Positions 1-8,351 of a stretch of DNA of 64,000 bases are shown here, in pieces. This DNA is from CAITWF01 sp038231575. Its GTDB lineage: Bacteria > Verrucomicrobiota > Verrucomicrobiia > Opitutales > Opitutaceae. Both the position numbers and the translations under genes were made by a program. The notes under the pieces are model-generated. The model did no database searches. It was not told the DNA's origin and saw nothing but the letters and a program-made list of their open reading frames with translations. The stretch is from NCBI GenBank assembly GCA_038231575.1, contig JBBRLB010000005.1, forward strand, positions 13,558 to 77,557, read 5' to 3'. Position 1 is the stretch's first letter; every line of letters starts with the position of its first letter.

Positions 1-212
1 AGGAAAAAATCTTCAACGTCTTCCAACGCCTGCACACCACGGAATACGCCGGCACCGGCATCGGGCTCGCGATCGTGCAGAAAGGCGCGGAGCGCATGGG
101 CGGGATGGCCGGCCTCGAGTCGGCGCCGCGGCTGGGTAGCAAATTTTGGATCGAACTGGCGCGCGCCCCAGCGGACGCCGTCATCCCTCCGCCAACCAAA
201 GGAACCCCATGA
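1..212 (+). CDS. Sensor histidine kinase, C-terminal end (partial)
   Basis: The window opens inside this gene; only about 69 codons remain, read in the frame that begins at base 3 and ends with TGA at 210-212. They encode the end of a HATPase domain, with the G2-box signature GTGIGLAIVQ followed by RMGG and a closing SKFWIEL strand. The sequence closely resembles the end of the kinase at 26831-27817, so it is probably a paralogue of that soluble, phytochrome-type kinase. The stop overlaps the start of the receiver gene that follows, so the two are almost certainly co-translated partners. The sensor part lies outside the window. Confidence 0.9.
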   Translation, partial: EKIFNVFQRLHTTEYAGTGIGLAIVQKGAERMGGMAGLESAPRLGSKFWIELARAPADAVIPPPTKGTP

Positions 213-715
213 TGATCGAAGATCCCATCGTCCTGCTCGTGGACGACAGCAAAAACGACGCAATGCTCATGCGCACCGTGTTCGAACGCGCCGGATTTGT
301 GCAGCCGATGCGCTTCGCCGTCGATGGCGATGACGCGATCGCCTACCTGCGCGGCGACGGCCGCTACGGCGACCGGAAACTTTTCCCGCTGCCAACCACC
401 GTGCTACTCGACTTGAATATGCCCCGCAAAAACGGCTTCGAGGTGCTGGATTGGATTCGCCACCAACCCGCTTTGCGCCGCCTGCGCGTCTATATCTTGA
501 GCGCATCCAGCCGGGCGCAGGACATCGAGCGCGCTTATGATCTCGGGGCAAATTCTTATCTGGTGAAACCGGGCAACCTGGACGGCCTGCTGGAGATGGC
601 CAAATGTCTCGTCGCCTGGCTCCGCATCAGCCATTTCGCGCCCGTCGCCGAAGCGAGCAACAGCAGCGTGCCGTTCCTCATTACCTCGGTAGAGCGATCC
701 ACGGCCATGGCTTGA
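209..715 (+). CDS. Single-domain response regulator (Rcp1-like receiver)
   Basis: A 168-residue stand-alone receiver domain. It has the acidic pocket VDDS near residue 10, the phospho-acceptor Asp in LLDLNMP, and the conserved Lys in YLVKP. The long loop between beta-2 and alpha-3 (DGDDAIAYLRGDGRYGDR) is typical of Rcp1-like receivers paired with phytochrome-type kinases. There is no output domain, so it probably passes the phosphate on or binds a protein partner. The start is the first of two ATGs, which overlaps the stop of the kinase gene. It is paralogous to the receiver at 26277-26783. A strong terminator follows. Confidence 0.92.
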   Translation: MMIEDPIVLLVDDSKNDAMLMRTVFERAGFVQPMRFAVDGDDAIAYLRGDGRYGDRKLFPLPTTVLLDLNMPRKNGFEVLDWIRHQPALRRLRVYILSASSRAQDIERAYDLGANSYLVKPGNLDGLLEMAKCLVAWLRISHFAPVAEASNSSVPFLITSVERSTAMA

Positions 716-776
716 AGCCGAAGCGACGGCTGGGTCGAAATCCGAATCGATCGGCCGCCCATTTAAAAGCAAACAA

Positions 777-816
777 GGCCCGCCGCGATTTTCGCGACGG
801 GCCTTTTCGGGTAAAT
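777..816. terminator. Bidirectional rho-independent terminator
   Basis: A GC-rich inverted repeat (AAGGCCCGCCGCGA, 4-base loop, TCGCGACGGGCCTTTT) lies between the receiver gene on the + strand and the convergent NHL-repeat gene on the - strand. One mismatch interrupts the stem. A run of T follows on the + strand and a shorter one on the - strand, so it can serve both genes. Confidence 0.85.
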
Positions 817-829
817 TAATTCAGACCGA

Positions 830-3800
830 TCAGCGCATCTCGTAGACTTCGATGAGGGCCACGCCGGTGGTGTTGTTCGCACCGCTGACTTGCACGGTGT
901 AAGCGCCCGGCGCCAGGGTCACCAGCATCGCCGAGTCCGCCGAATTCGCCGGAAGTTGAAAGGCCCCGACGCGCGAGAATGCCGCGACGAGGGCGGCGCC
1001 ACCGCCCCACCCTGAGTTCGTGGCGACCGCCACATTATTGGAATCGACCAGCGTGATTTGCGGGGTCACGAGCACGCCGCCGACCGAGAACTGCGTCAGC
1101 GCCGGGCCGATGCCGCGAATGAGCAGCGTGTCGGTGCCGTTGCCGCCAATGACGAAGCCGGCGGCGAGCACACTGGCGCCCGTGCCGGAAAACGCGCGGG
1201 CGGAAACGTTAATCAGCCGCGTGGCCGGCGTGCCGGGGTCGGCGTCGTAAACTTCCGCGAGCGCAATGCCCGTCGTGCTGGCGGCCCCGCTAATGATCGC
1301 GCTGTAGGTGGTGTTGGAGGCGAGGGATTGGAAAACCGCGGCGTCAGCCGAATTGGACGGCAACGCGAACGCGCCGACCGAAGCGAAGGCGTTGGCGAGC
1401 ACCACGCCGCCGCCCCAGCCCGCGTTCGCGCTGATCTGCGTGTTGGCACTATTGAAGAGCCCGAGTTGCGGCGCGCTGAGCACGCCGCTGACGTTGAAGA
1501 CTGCCAGCGTCGGACCAATGCCGCGAACCAGCAGTTGCTTTGAACCCACTCCGCTGAGGCCGAAGCCCACCGCCACGATGCTGTCACCCGTGCCGACGAA
1601 TGTGCGGACCGAGACGTTAATCAGGCGCGCGGTGCCGGTCGGTCCCGTGCCCACCACGACCTCGCTGACCGTGAGCGTGGCCGTGCCGCTGATGCTCGAG
1701 CCCGCGGCGTTGGTGAGGAGCGCGCGGTAGCGGCTGCCGTTCATGACGGTGGTGATGTTCGTGACCCCGAGCATCGTCGTGGTCGCCCCGCTATAACTTG
1801 AATTGTTGCTGAGGTTGTTCCACGTCGCTCCGCCGTCGGTAGAGAGCTGCCATTGATAGGTCGTCGCTGCCAAGGCTGTGCCCAACGTGAAGCTCGCGCT
1901 CTGGCCCGAGGCCACCGTCGCGTTCGCGATTGGGGTTCCCGAGGGCGGCGAGGCGACAAAGAGGCCCTTGGAAACGGACTGGTTGTCGCCGTCGGCGACA
2001 TAAAGATTCCCCGCGCTGTCCGTCGCGATCCCCTGGGGATAATAGAAGCGGGCGTTCGCCCCGCTGACCGTGGTGACGGCGCCGGCGGAGGTGATTTTGC
2101 GCACGGCGCGATTATAGGTGTCAGCCACGAAAACATTTCCGCCGCCATCCACGGCCACGCCGTAGGGCTGGTTGAAGCGCGCGGTCGTGCCGACGCCGTC
2201 GGCCAACCCCGCCTGACCCGCGAGGCCCGCGAGCGTCGTCACCGTGCCCGCCGCGGTGATCTTGCGAATCGTCGCGTTGAAGAAATCCGCGACAAACACA
2301 TTCCCCGCGCTGTCGACCGCAACCGCATAGGGGCCGGTAAAACGCGCACTGCCGCCGGGGCCGTCGACGCTGCCGTTTTGTCCTGCCACGCCCGCGATCG
2401 TGGTGACGACGGCGGCGGGGGTGATTTTACGCACCGTGCTGTTGTTGGTGTCGGCGACATAAACATTGCCGGCGCTGTCGACCGCGATGCCTTGGGGGGA
2501 GTTGAAGCGCGCAATGGCGCCCGTGCCATCGGTGCTGCCGGCCACGCCGGAGAAGCCCGCGAACGTCGATACGACGCCCGCGGAGGTGATCTTGCGGATC
2601 GAAGTGTTGCCGGCATCGGCCACGTAAACATTGCCGCTGCCATCGACCGCGACACCTGTCGGGCCGTTAAACCGCGCCACGCCACCGGCGCCATCGGCAC
2701 TGCCGGAAATCCCGGCGGCGCCCGCGAGCGTCGTGACACTGCCCGCGGAATTCATTTTGCGAATCGTGTGATTGTTATGGTCGGCGATATAGAGATTGCC
2801 CGCCCCATCGATCGCCACGCCGCCGGGATACGCGAAAAGCGCGGCGGAGCCCGCACCATCAGCGACGCCCGACAATCCCGTCGCGCCCGCCAGCGTGCTC
2901 ACCACGCCGGCCGCCGTGATGGCGCGAAGCGTGTGATTGCCGGTGTCGGCCACGTAGACCAGGCCCGCGCCGGTCACCGCGATGCCGCCCGCATAAAAAA
3001 ATTGTGCCGCCGCCCCCGTCCCATCCGCGCGTCCGATCACGGTCGGCGATCCGGCGAGCGTCGAAACCGTTCCACTCGTGTTGATCTTGCGGACGGTCTG
3101 GTTGGACGTGTCGACGACGTAAACATTGCCGGCCGCGTCGACTGACACCGCCGACGGATGATCGAATCGCGCCACGCTGCTCGGGCCATCGCCGCTGCCG
3201 GTGAGGCCGCCGCTGCCCGCGAACGTGGTGACCGTTCCGCCCGAATTAATTTTGCGAATCGTGCTGTTGCCGTTGTCGGCGACATAAACGTTGCCCACCG
3301 AATCGACCGCCAGGCCGAACGGATAGTTGAACAACGCGGCGCTGCCCGTGCCGTCGGCGATGCCCGTCTGGGCCGCGACGCCCGCAAACGTCGTCACGAC
3401 ACCGGTCGGAGAAATTTTGCGAATCGTGCTGTTGTTGGTGTCGCCGACATACACCGTGCCCGCGCCATCGACCGTGATGCCTTGCGGAAAACTGAACTGC
3501 GCCGCAGTGCCCGTGCCATCGAGGCTGCCCGACACACCGCTGCCCGCCAGCGTCGTGACCGCGCCGCCGGCGGTGATCTTGCGGACATTGTGATTGCCGA
3601 TGTCGGTCACGTAAACGTTGCCCGTGGCATCCACCGCCACAGCGAACGGATAAGCAAAGCGCGCCCCGGTGCCCGTGCCGTCGGCGTTCCCACTCAAGCC
3701 CGAACTGCCGGCGAGCGTGGTGACGGTGCCACCCGCACTGACTTTGCGCACGGTGTGATCGCCGCCATCGGCCACGTAAATGTTGCCCGCGGCATCCACC

Positions 3801-4036
3801 GTGACGCCGGTGGGATTGAGCAGGCGCGCGTTGGTGCCGGTGCCGTCGACATGGTCGAGCACGGCGGCATTTCCGACCAAGGGAGCGAAAACATAGGTGT
3901 CCGCACGCGTGAGGCTGGTCGCGATAAAATTCATCGCCACGGCCGCGGCCAAATATCCCGCGAATCGTTTCAGTGATCGCGCTGGCTTGGCCGGCACGTT
4001 TACCAGCACGTTATTTTTATACATAGGTGAGACCAT
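830..4036 (-). CDS. Secreted NHL-repeat surface protein with tandem C-terminal LVRGIGP modules
   Basis: A protein of about 1068 residues with a Sec signal peptide (hydrophobic stretch, likely cut before DTYVF at about residue 46). About twelve NHL-type beta-propeller repeats of roughly 56 residues follow, each with GxxVDxxGNVYVAD and a closing VRKI...GxVTTLAG. Next come an Ig-like domain and two copies of a module of about 120 residues containing LLVRGIGP, GWGGG and GAFxLPxxSxD, ending in ALxEVY. The same tandem module ends the protein at 51491-54718. No enzyme motif is visible; a role in adhesion or scaffolding outside the cell is inferred. Translation may start at ATG 4036 or ATG 4024. A motif variant lies upstream at 4076-4089. 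Confidence 0.85.
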   Translation of the reverse strand: MVSPMYKNNVLVNVPAKPARSLKRFAGYLAAAVAMNFIATSLTRADTYVFAPLVGNAAVLDHVDGTGTNARLLNPTGVTVDAAGNIYVADGGDHTVRKVSAGGTVTTLAGSSGLSGNADGTGTGARFAYPFAVAVDATGNVYVTDIGNHNVRKITAGGAVTTLAGSGVSGSLDGTGTAAQFSFPQGITVDGAGTVYVGDTNNSTIRKISPTGVVTTFAGVAAQTGIADGTGSAALFNYPFGLAVDSVGNVYVADNGNSTIRKINSGGTVTTFAGSGGLTGSGDGPSSVARFDHPSAVSVDAAGNVYVVDTSNQTVRKINTSGTVSTLAGSPTVIGRADGTGAAAQFFYAGGIAVTGAGLVYVADTGNHTLRAITAAGVVSTLAGATGLSGVADGAGSAALFAYPGGVAIDGAGNLYIADHNNHTIRKMNSAGSVTTLAGAAGISGSADGAGGVARFNGPTGVAVDGSGNVYVADAGNTSIRKITSAGVVSTFAGFSGVAGSTDGTGAIARFNSPQGIAVDSAGNVYVADTNNSTVRKITPAAVVTTIAGVAGQNGSVDGPGGSARFTGPYAVAVDSAGNVFVADFFNATIRKITAAGTVTTLAGLAGQAGLADGVGTTARFNQPYGVAVDGGGNVFVADTYNRAVRKITSAGAVTTVSGANARFYYPQGIATDSAGNLYVADGDNQSVSKGLFVASPPSGTPIANATVASGQSASFTLGTALAATTYQWQLSTDGGATWNNLSNNSSYSGATTTMLGVTNITTVMNGSRYRALLTNAAGSSISGTATLTVSEVVVGTGPTGTARLINVSVRTFVGTGDSIVAVGFGLSGVGSKQLLVRGIGPTLAVFNVSGVLSAPQLGLFNSANTQISANAGWGGGVVLANAFASVGAFALPSNSADAAVFQSLASNTTYSAIISGAASTTGIALAEVYDADPGTPATRLINVSARAFSGTGASVLAAGFVIGGNGTDTLLIRGIGPALTQFSVGGVLVTPQITLVDSNNVAVATNSGWGGGAALVAAFSRVGAFQLPANSADSAMLVTLAPGAYTVQVSGANNTTGVALIEVYEMR

Positions 4037-4075
4037 AGGTTGAGGGGTTGGAGGCCTCGCCCGCCCCCAGGTTGC

Positions 4076-4089
4076 TGGGGTGAACAGCT
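4076..4089 (-). promoter_or_regulatory. Upstream motif (GGGTTACACCCCAT family), variant copy
   Basis: On the - strand this reads GCTGTTCACCCCAG, 40-52 bp before the NHL-repeat gene's possible start codons. It keeps the TTCACCCCA core but ends in AG rather than AT. The CCCCAG is also one arm of a small palindrome (4065-4080), so it is a weaker member of the set. Confidence 0.45.
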
Positions 4090-4115
4090 AACCCCGCGCT
4101 CCACCCCACCGGGAC

Positions 4116-5771
4116 TCAGGCCGCCGCGCCCGCCCGCACCGCCGCCGCGCCCGCCTGCGTAATTTTGCCGTAGTCCAACCGCACGAGCCGATCCGCGAGT
4201 GAAAAATACCGATCGTCATGCGTGATCACGAGCACGGCCTTGTTGCGTGCTTTCAGCTCCGGGAGGAGCTTGGTATAGAACACGTCCTTGAACAGCGGGT
4301 CCTGATCCGAGGCCCACTCGTCGAAGAGATAAAAGGGCCGGTCCTCGAGATAAGCGCAGAGCAGCGCGAGCCGCTTGCGCTGGCCTTGGGAAAGTTGCGT
4401 GGTGGAAAACACCCCTTCCTTGATCGCGACCTTGTGGTCGAGGTGCAGGTGTTTGAGGTAGTCGGCCGCGCGCTGGTCCGCCCCCGCGCTCGCCCCACCC
4501 GTGATCCGGTCGAACAGGAAATAATCCGAGAAAACCGTCGAGAAATACTGCCGGTAATCGTCGCGATTGTGATCATCGATCACCCGGCCGTTGAGCCGGA
4601 TCTCGCCGCCCGCGGGCGGATATAAACCGGTGATGACCTTCGCGAGCGTGGATTTGCCGCTGCCGTTGCCGCCGATGAGAAACACAAGTTCGCCCGGCCG
4701 AAACGTGAAATCGATCGGCCCGAGGATGAAATTATCGTCCTCGCGTTCGCGATAGTAGTGATGCGTGACGTTGACGAGCTCGAGGGAGCGAAACGCTTCG
4801 CCGGGCGCAGACATCGCGGAGTCGGGGCCGCGTTTGTGATCGGATTGCGTCGAGAGCGCGAGGCCGAGTTCCTCGACTTTGCGGAGTGAAACATTCGCGC
4901 GGCTGAAAACCGACAAGCTGCCGAGCAGTCCCGCGAGCGGTCCCATCAGATAAAGCGTGGCGATGATGTAGCCGGTCAGCGCCTGCGGGCTGACGTTCTC
5001 CATCCGCGGCAGCAGAAAAAGAATCAGCCCAATCACGATGAGGAAGAGCAGCTGGTTCCAGTTTTGCGCGATGATGAAGCGTAGTTCCGCGGCGACATTG
5101 TGCTTCTGGCAGACGGCCGCGGCCGCCGCGACGTCCCCCTCGAGAAACGCGGAGCGGCGCACCCGATGGAGTTTCAATTCCTTGATGCCTTCCGTCAGCG
5201 AGCGAAAATGACGGAAGAGCCGGTCCTGGCCTTCGCGCGCGGCGGTTAGATGGCCAAAACCACTGCGGATCATCAGCCGATAGGTGACGGCACCGATGAT
5301 CGCGAACGCGGCCATCGCGATCAGCACCGGCAGCGACAGCCACGCAAGATAGACCGCGCCGCCGAGCAGCACGGCGAAGTTCACGGCAAAAATCGGGATG
5401 CTCAGCGTCGCCTGGGTGATTTCCAAAATATCTTCGGTCAGCGCGACCATGAGTTTCGGGGTGCCGAGTTCCTCGAGCTGGCGCAGCGGCACCGCGAGAA
5501 TTTTCTTCACGAGGTCCTGTCGCAGACGCGCGGTGGTCGCCTGCGAAAAATGCGACAGCGTGATTTGCGCGAGCGCATTGGTCAGGATTCGGCCCAACCC
5601 CAGCGCCGCGAATCCCACGATCAGGGTCAACCCGGGGCTGCCGCGGTGATTCAACGCCGAGTTGATCATCGCGATCAGGCCGGCGTTGCACGCGCCGCTG
5701 AGCAGCGCGGCGATGGAGGTCCAGACGACCATGGCGGGCGAGTAGCGGACGAGAAAGCGCAGGAGAGTCAT
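4116..5771 (-). CDS. SyrD/PvdE-type ABC transporter, fused permease and ATPase
   Basis: A half-size exporter of about 551 residues, the usual length for the cyclic-peptide (PvdE/SyrD) transporter family. The N-terminal half has about six hydrophobic segments. The ATPase half has Walker A GGNGSGKST, signature LSQGQRKRLALL, Walker B FYLFDEWASDQDP and a switch His in ITHDD. Members of this family export peptide siderophores or lipopeptides across the inner membrane; no peptide synthetase is visible here, so the substrate is unknown. The start at 5771 (MTLLRFLVRYSP) fits the family; ATG 5801 is possible. It is divergent from the EPS operon, which may point to an EPS-linked substrate. Confidence 0.88.
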   Translation of the reverse strand: MTLLRFLVRYSPAMVVWTSIAALLSGACNAGLIAMINSALNHRGSPGLTLIVGFAALGLGRILTNALAQITLSHFSQATTARLRQDLVKKILAVPLRQLEELGTPKLMVALTEDILEITQATLSIPIFAVNFAVLLGGAVYLAWLSLPVLIAMAAFAIIGAVTYRLMIRSGFGHLTAAREGQDRLFRHFRSLTEGIKELKLHRVRRSAFLEGDVAAAAAVCQKHNVAAELRFIIAQNWNQLLFLIVIGLILFLLPRMENVSPQALTGYIIATLYLMGPLAGLLGSLSVFSRANVSLRKVEELGLALSTQSDHKRGPDSAMSAPGEAFRSLELVNVTHHYYREREDDNFILGPIDFTFRPGELVFLIGGNGSGKSTLAKVITGLYPPAGGEIRLNGRVIDDHNRDDYRQYFSTVFSDYFLFDRITGGASAGADQRAADYLKHLHLDHKVAIKEGVFSTTQLSQGQRKRLALLCAYLEDRPFYLFDEWASDQDPLFKDVFYTKLLPELKARNKAVLVITHDDRYFSLADRLVRLDYGKITQAGAAAVRAGAAA

Positions 5772-5828
5772 GGTGGCGGTGAAAAAAAACCGCGACAGCA
5801 TACCGGCCGCGCGCGAATCGGGTAAGGG

Positions 5829-5842
5829 GGTGTCCACCCCAA
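5829..5842 (+). promoter_or_regulatory. Possible degenerate copy of the upstream motif
   Basis: Reads GGTGTCCACCCCAA, 35 bp before the ATG at 5878, in the divergent region between the ABC transporter and the first EPS gene. It shares CACCCCA and the spacing with better copies, but not the final T. Low confidence. Confidence 0.3.
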
Positions 5843-5877
5843 CAACCCCGGCCCGGGTGGCGCTGTCGCAAACGCAG

Positions 5878-7110
5878 ATGTCATTCTCCGCGCCCACGCT
5901 CTTCCCTCCCCGGCTGCTCTCGTTCGCCGCGGCAGCGGAGTCGTCAGAAGAGCCCTCGACCGTCGTCGCGCCCTCCCCGCCGCGGGAACTGCCGATCGCG
6001 ATCCTGGGGGTGTCGTTCGATCCGATGACGCTCGCCGGCGCCGTCGATCGCATCGCGGCGATGATCGCGGCGCGCAGCCCGCACTTCGTCGTCACGCCGA
6101 ACGTCGATTTTCTCGTGCAGGCCCAGCAGGACGCGGAGCTGCATCAGATTTTGGTCAACGCCGATCTCGTGCTTTGCGATGGCAAACCGCTTGTGTGGGC
6201 GTCGCAGTGGCTGGGCAACGCCCTTCCCGGCCGCGTCGCCGGTTCCGATCTCGTGCCGCTGTTGTTGCAGCGTGCCGCCGAGCGGGGGTGGAAAATATTT
6301 TTGCTCGGTGGGGCCGAGGGCGTGGGCGCGGAGGCAGCCCGCCGCATCGCGGCGGATTATCCCGCGTTGTCCACCGTCGCGCACTATTCGCCGCCGCTCC
6401 GCACGCTGGCGCAGATGAACCACGAGGAAATCGTCGCGCGAGTGCAGGCGGCGAAACCGGATCTCGTGCTCGTTTGTTTCGGCTGCCCCAAGCAGGAAAA
6501 ATGGATCTTTCAGAATTATCGCGCCGCCGGCGTGCCCGTCATGATTGGGGCGGGCGGCACGGTGGACTTTCTCGCGGGGCGGTTAAAGCGCGCGCCGCAC
6601 TGGATGCGACGCGGCGGCCTCGAAAGTTTCTTCCGGCTGTGGCAGGAGCCCCGCCGCCTGTTCAAGCGCTACGCCGGCGATTTGTTCAAGTTCGCGCCCG
6701 CGCTGTTCGCGCAGCTCTGGCACGCGCCGGCGCGCACCGCGAAGAAGAATTCGTCGCGCAATGTGCTTTTTTCCACCCCGATGGCGTATGGCCTGAAAGT
6801 GCAGGCCGGTGCTCAGTTTCATCACGAGGGCCTGCAAGGCGCCCCCGCCTTCTGGGCGCACGCCGTGGATCAGCAGGGCCACTGCCTGATCGACCTGTCC
6901 ACCGTGACTTCGATCGACAGCACGGGGCTCGCGTTTCTCGCCCATTGGCAACGCCGTCTGGCGCGAGTGCAGCGCAATCTCATTCTGTTCCGGCCGAGTG
7001 CGGCGGTTCGCGCGGCGTTGGCGCGAATGCACCTGACCGAAAAGTTCGTCATCACCGATGGCGCGAACGCGGGCCCGCCCGCTCCACCCTCGGCGAACGG
7101 CGCGTCTTGA
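5878..7110 (+). CDS. WecG/TagA/CpsF glycosyltransferase fused to a C-terminal STAS domain
   Basis: A 410-residue protein. Residues about 35-275 are a GT26 (WecG/TagA/CpsF) domain that transfers a sugar to a lipid-linked acceptor at the inner membrane: TPNVDFLVQAQQD, CDGKPLVWAS, LLGG and FGCPKQEKW are all present. Residues about 300-400 form a STAS (anti-sigma-antagonist-like) domain, with LIDLSTVTSIDSTGLAFL holding a potentially phosphorylatable D-S-T-G at about 347-350. I do not know this fusion as a standard architecture. The start at ATG 5878 is chosen because the upstream residues look non-domain; the reading frame is open back to 5770. It is first in an overlapping gene string running to the NarL regulator. 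Confidence 0.88.
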   Translation: MSFSAPTLFPPRLLSFAAAAESSEEPSTVVAPSPPRELPIAILGVSFDPMTLAGAVDRIAAMIAARSPHFVVTPNVDFLVQAQQDAELHQILVNADLVLCDGKPLVWASQWLGNALPGRVAGSDLVPLLLQRAAERGWKIFLLGGAEGVGAEAARRIAADYPALSTVAHYSPPLRTLAQMNHEEIVARVQAAKPDLVLVCFGCPKQEKWIFQNYRAAGVPVMIGAGGTVDFLAGRLKRAPHWMRRGGLESFFRLWQEPRRLFKRYAGDLFKFAPALFAQLWHAPARTAKKNSSRNVLFSTPMAYGLKVQAGAQFHHEGLQGAPAFWAHAVDQQGHCLIDLSTVTSIDSTGLAFLAHWQRRLARVQRNLILFRPSAAVRAALARMHLTEKFVITDGANAGPPAPPSANGAS

Positions 7111-8351
7111 AAATCGGCCTGTCCACTTCCGTCATCCAACGCGGCCAGTCCGGCGTTGGCCAATACGTGCTTTCGCTCGTGCGCGCGCTGCTGCCTGCCG
7201 CGACCCAGCACGAGTTCACCCTCTTCGTCCTCGAGCAGGACCTGCCGTTGTTCGCCTTCGCGGCGCGCCGGATGCGCCTCCACGTGGTCGCCGAGCGGCA
7301 CCGGCCGCCGGTGCGAAACATTCTCTGGCACCAGGCAGTGCTGCCGCGCCTCGCCCGGCACGCCGGGCTCGATGTCCTGCACATCCCGAGCTACCGGCGG
7401 ATGCTCTGGTCCCACCCGTGTGCGCTGGTCGCCACGATTCACGACCTCGCCCCGTTTCATCTCGCAGGAAAATACGATTGGGCGCGCATGTTCTACGGTC
7501 GCGTGATCGCGCGGTGCCTCGCCCAACGCCAGCACGAGGTCATCGCGGTCAGCGGCCTGACCGCGCGCGACATCGGCACGTATTTCGGCGTTTCCCCGCG
7601 GCTTGTCACCGTCGTCCCCAACGGCCTCGACCACGATCAGTTCAAACCGGGTGACCGAGCCGAGGCCCGCGCCGCGGTCGTGACGCCCCGCGAGGTGACC
7701 GGGCCATTTTTCCTCTACGTCGCGCGACTCGAGCATCCGGCAAAAAATCACGCGCGGCTCATCGCCGCCTTCAACGCGTTCAAGGCCGCCACCGGCTCGC
7801 CGTGGCAACTGGTCTTCGCCGGCAGCGACTGGCACGGCGCCGAGACCATTCACGCGCTGATCCGCTCCTCGCCCTTCGCGCGCGAGATTCATGCGCTCGG
7901 CTTCGTGCCGTCCGGTGATTTGCCCAACTGGTATCGCGCCGCCGATGTTTTTGTTTTCCCGTCGCTCTTCGAAGGCTTCGGGCTGCCCCCGCTCGAGGCC
8001 ATGGCCTGCGGTTGCCCGGTGCTTTCGTCCATGCGTGGCGCGCTCGCTGAGACGGTCGGCGAGGCTGCCGGTCGGTTGGAACCCGAGGACGTCCCCCAGC
8101 TGCAAGCCCAGCTCACCCACGCCGCCACCGACCTCGGGTGGTGTGATCAATTGCGCGCCGCGGGTTTGATTCGCGCGCAGGAATTCACCTGGCGGCAAAC
8201 CGCCGCCGCCACGCTCGCGGTTTATGAGCGCGCCGGCGCTGCGACGCCCCCGTCCGGCAAACGCGAACCTCGCCGCTCCGTCGCAGACCGCCGCCCAGTT
8301 CCGACCGCCGCATTTTCTCCGCTGGCGTCGCCGGTGCCCGCCTGCCCATGA
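7107..8351 (+). CDS. Glycosyltransferase family 4 (GT-B)
   Basis: A 414-residue retaining glycosyltransferase. The N-terminal domain starts KIGLSTSVIQRGQSGVGQYV, the usual glycine-rich acceptor side. The C-terminal domain has YVARLEHPAKNH and the nucleotide-sugar EX7E motif in EGFGLPPLEAMACGCPV at about residues 288-306. It probably adds a sugar to the lipid-linked EPS repeat unit in the cytoplasm. Translation starts at TTG 7107, which overlaps the previous stop (TTGA), so it is likely coupled to the WecG-STAS gene. Its own stop overlaps the next start. The last 30 residues are proline/alanine-rich and poorly conserved in appearance. Confidence 0.9.
   Translation: MKIGLSTSVIQRGQSGVGQYVLSLVRALLPAATQHEFTLFVLEQDLPLFAFAARRMRLHVVAERHRPPVRNILWHQAVLPRLARHAGLDVLHIPSYRRMLWSHPCALVATIHDLAPFHLAGKYDWARMFYGRVIARCLAQRQHEVIAVSGLTARDIGTYFGVSPRLVTVVPNGLDHDQFKPGDRAEARAAVVTPREVTGPFFLYVARLEHPAKNHARLIAAFNAFKAATGSPWQLVFAGSDWHGAETIHALIRSSPFAREIHALGFVPSGDLPNWYRAADVFVFPSLFEGFGLPPLEAMACGCPVLSSMRGALAETVGEAAGRLEPEDVPQLQAQLTHAATDLGWCDQLRAAGLIRAQEFTWRQTAAATLAVYERAGAATPPSGKREPRRSVADRRPVPTAAFSPLASPVPACP

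Noticed and set aside
196..210. CAAAGGAACCCCAT resembles the shared motif
   Set aside because: It overlaps the receiver gene's start codon inside an overlapping gene pair, so it cannot act as that gene's promoter in the way other copies could.
1853..3976. Long open frames opposite the NHL-repeat gene
   Set aside because: Arg/Gly/His-rich antisense shadows of a repetitive high-GC gene.
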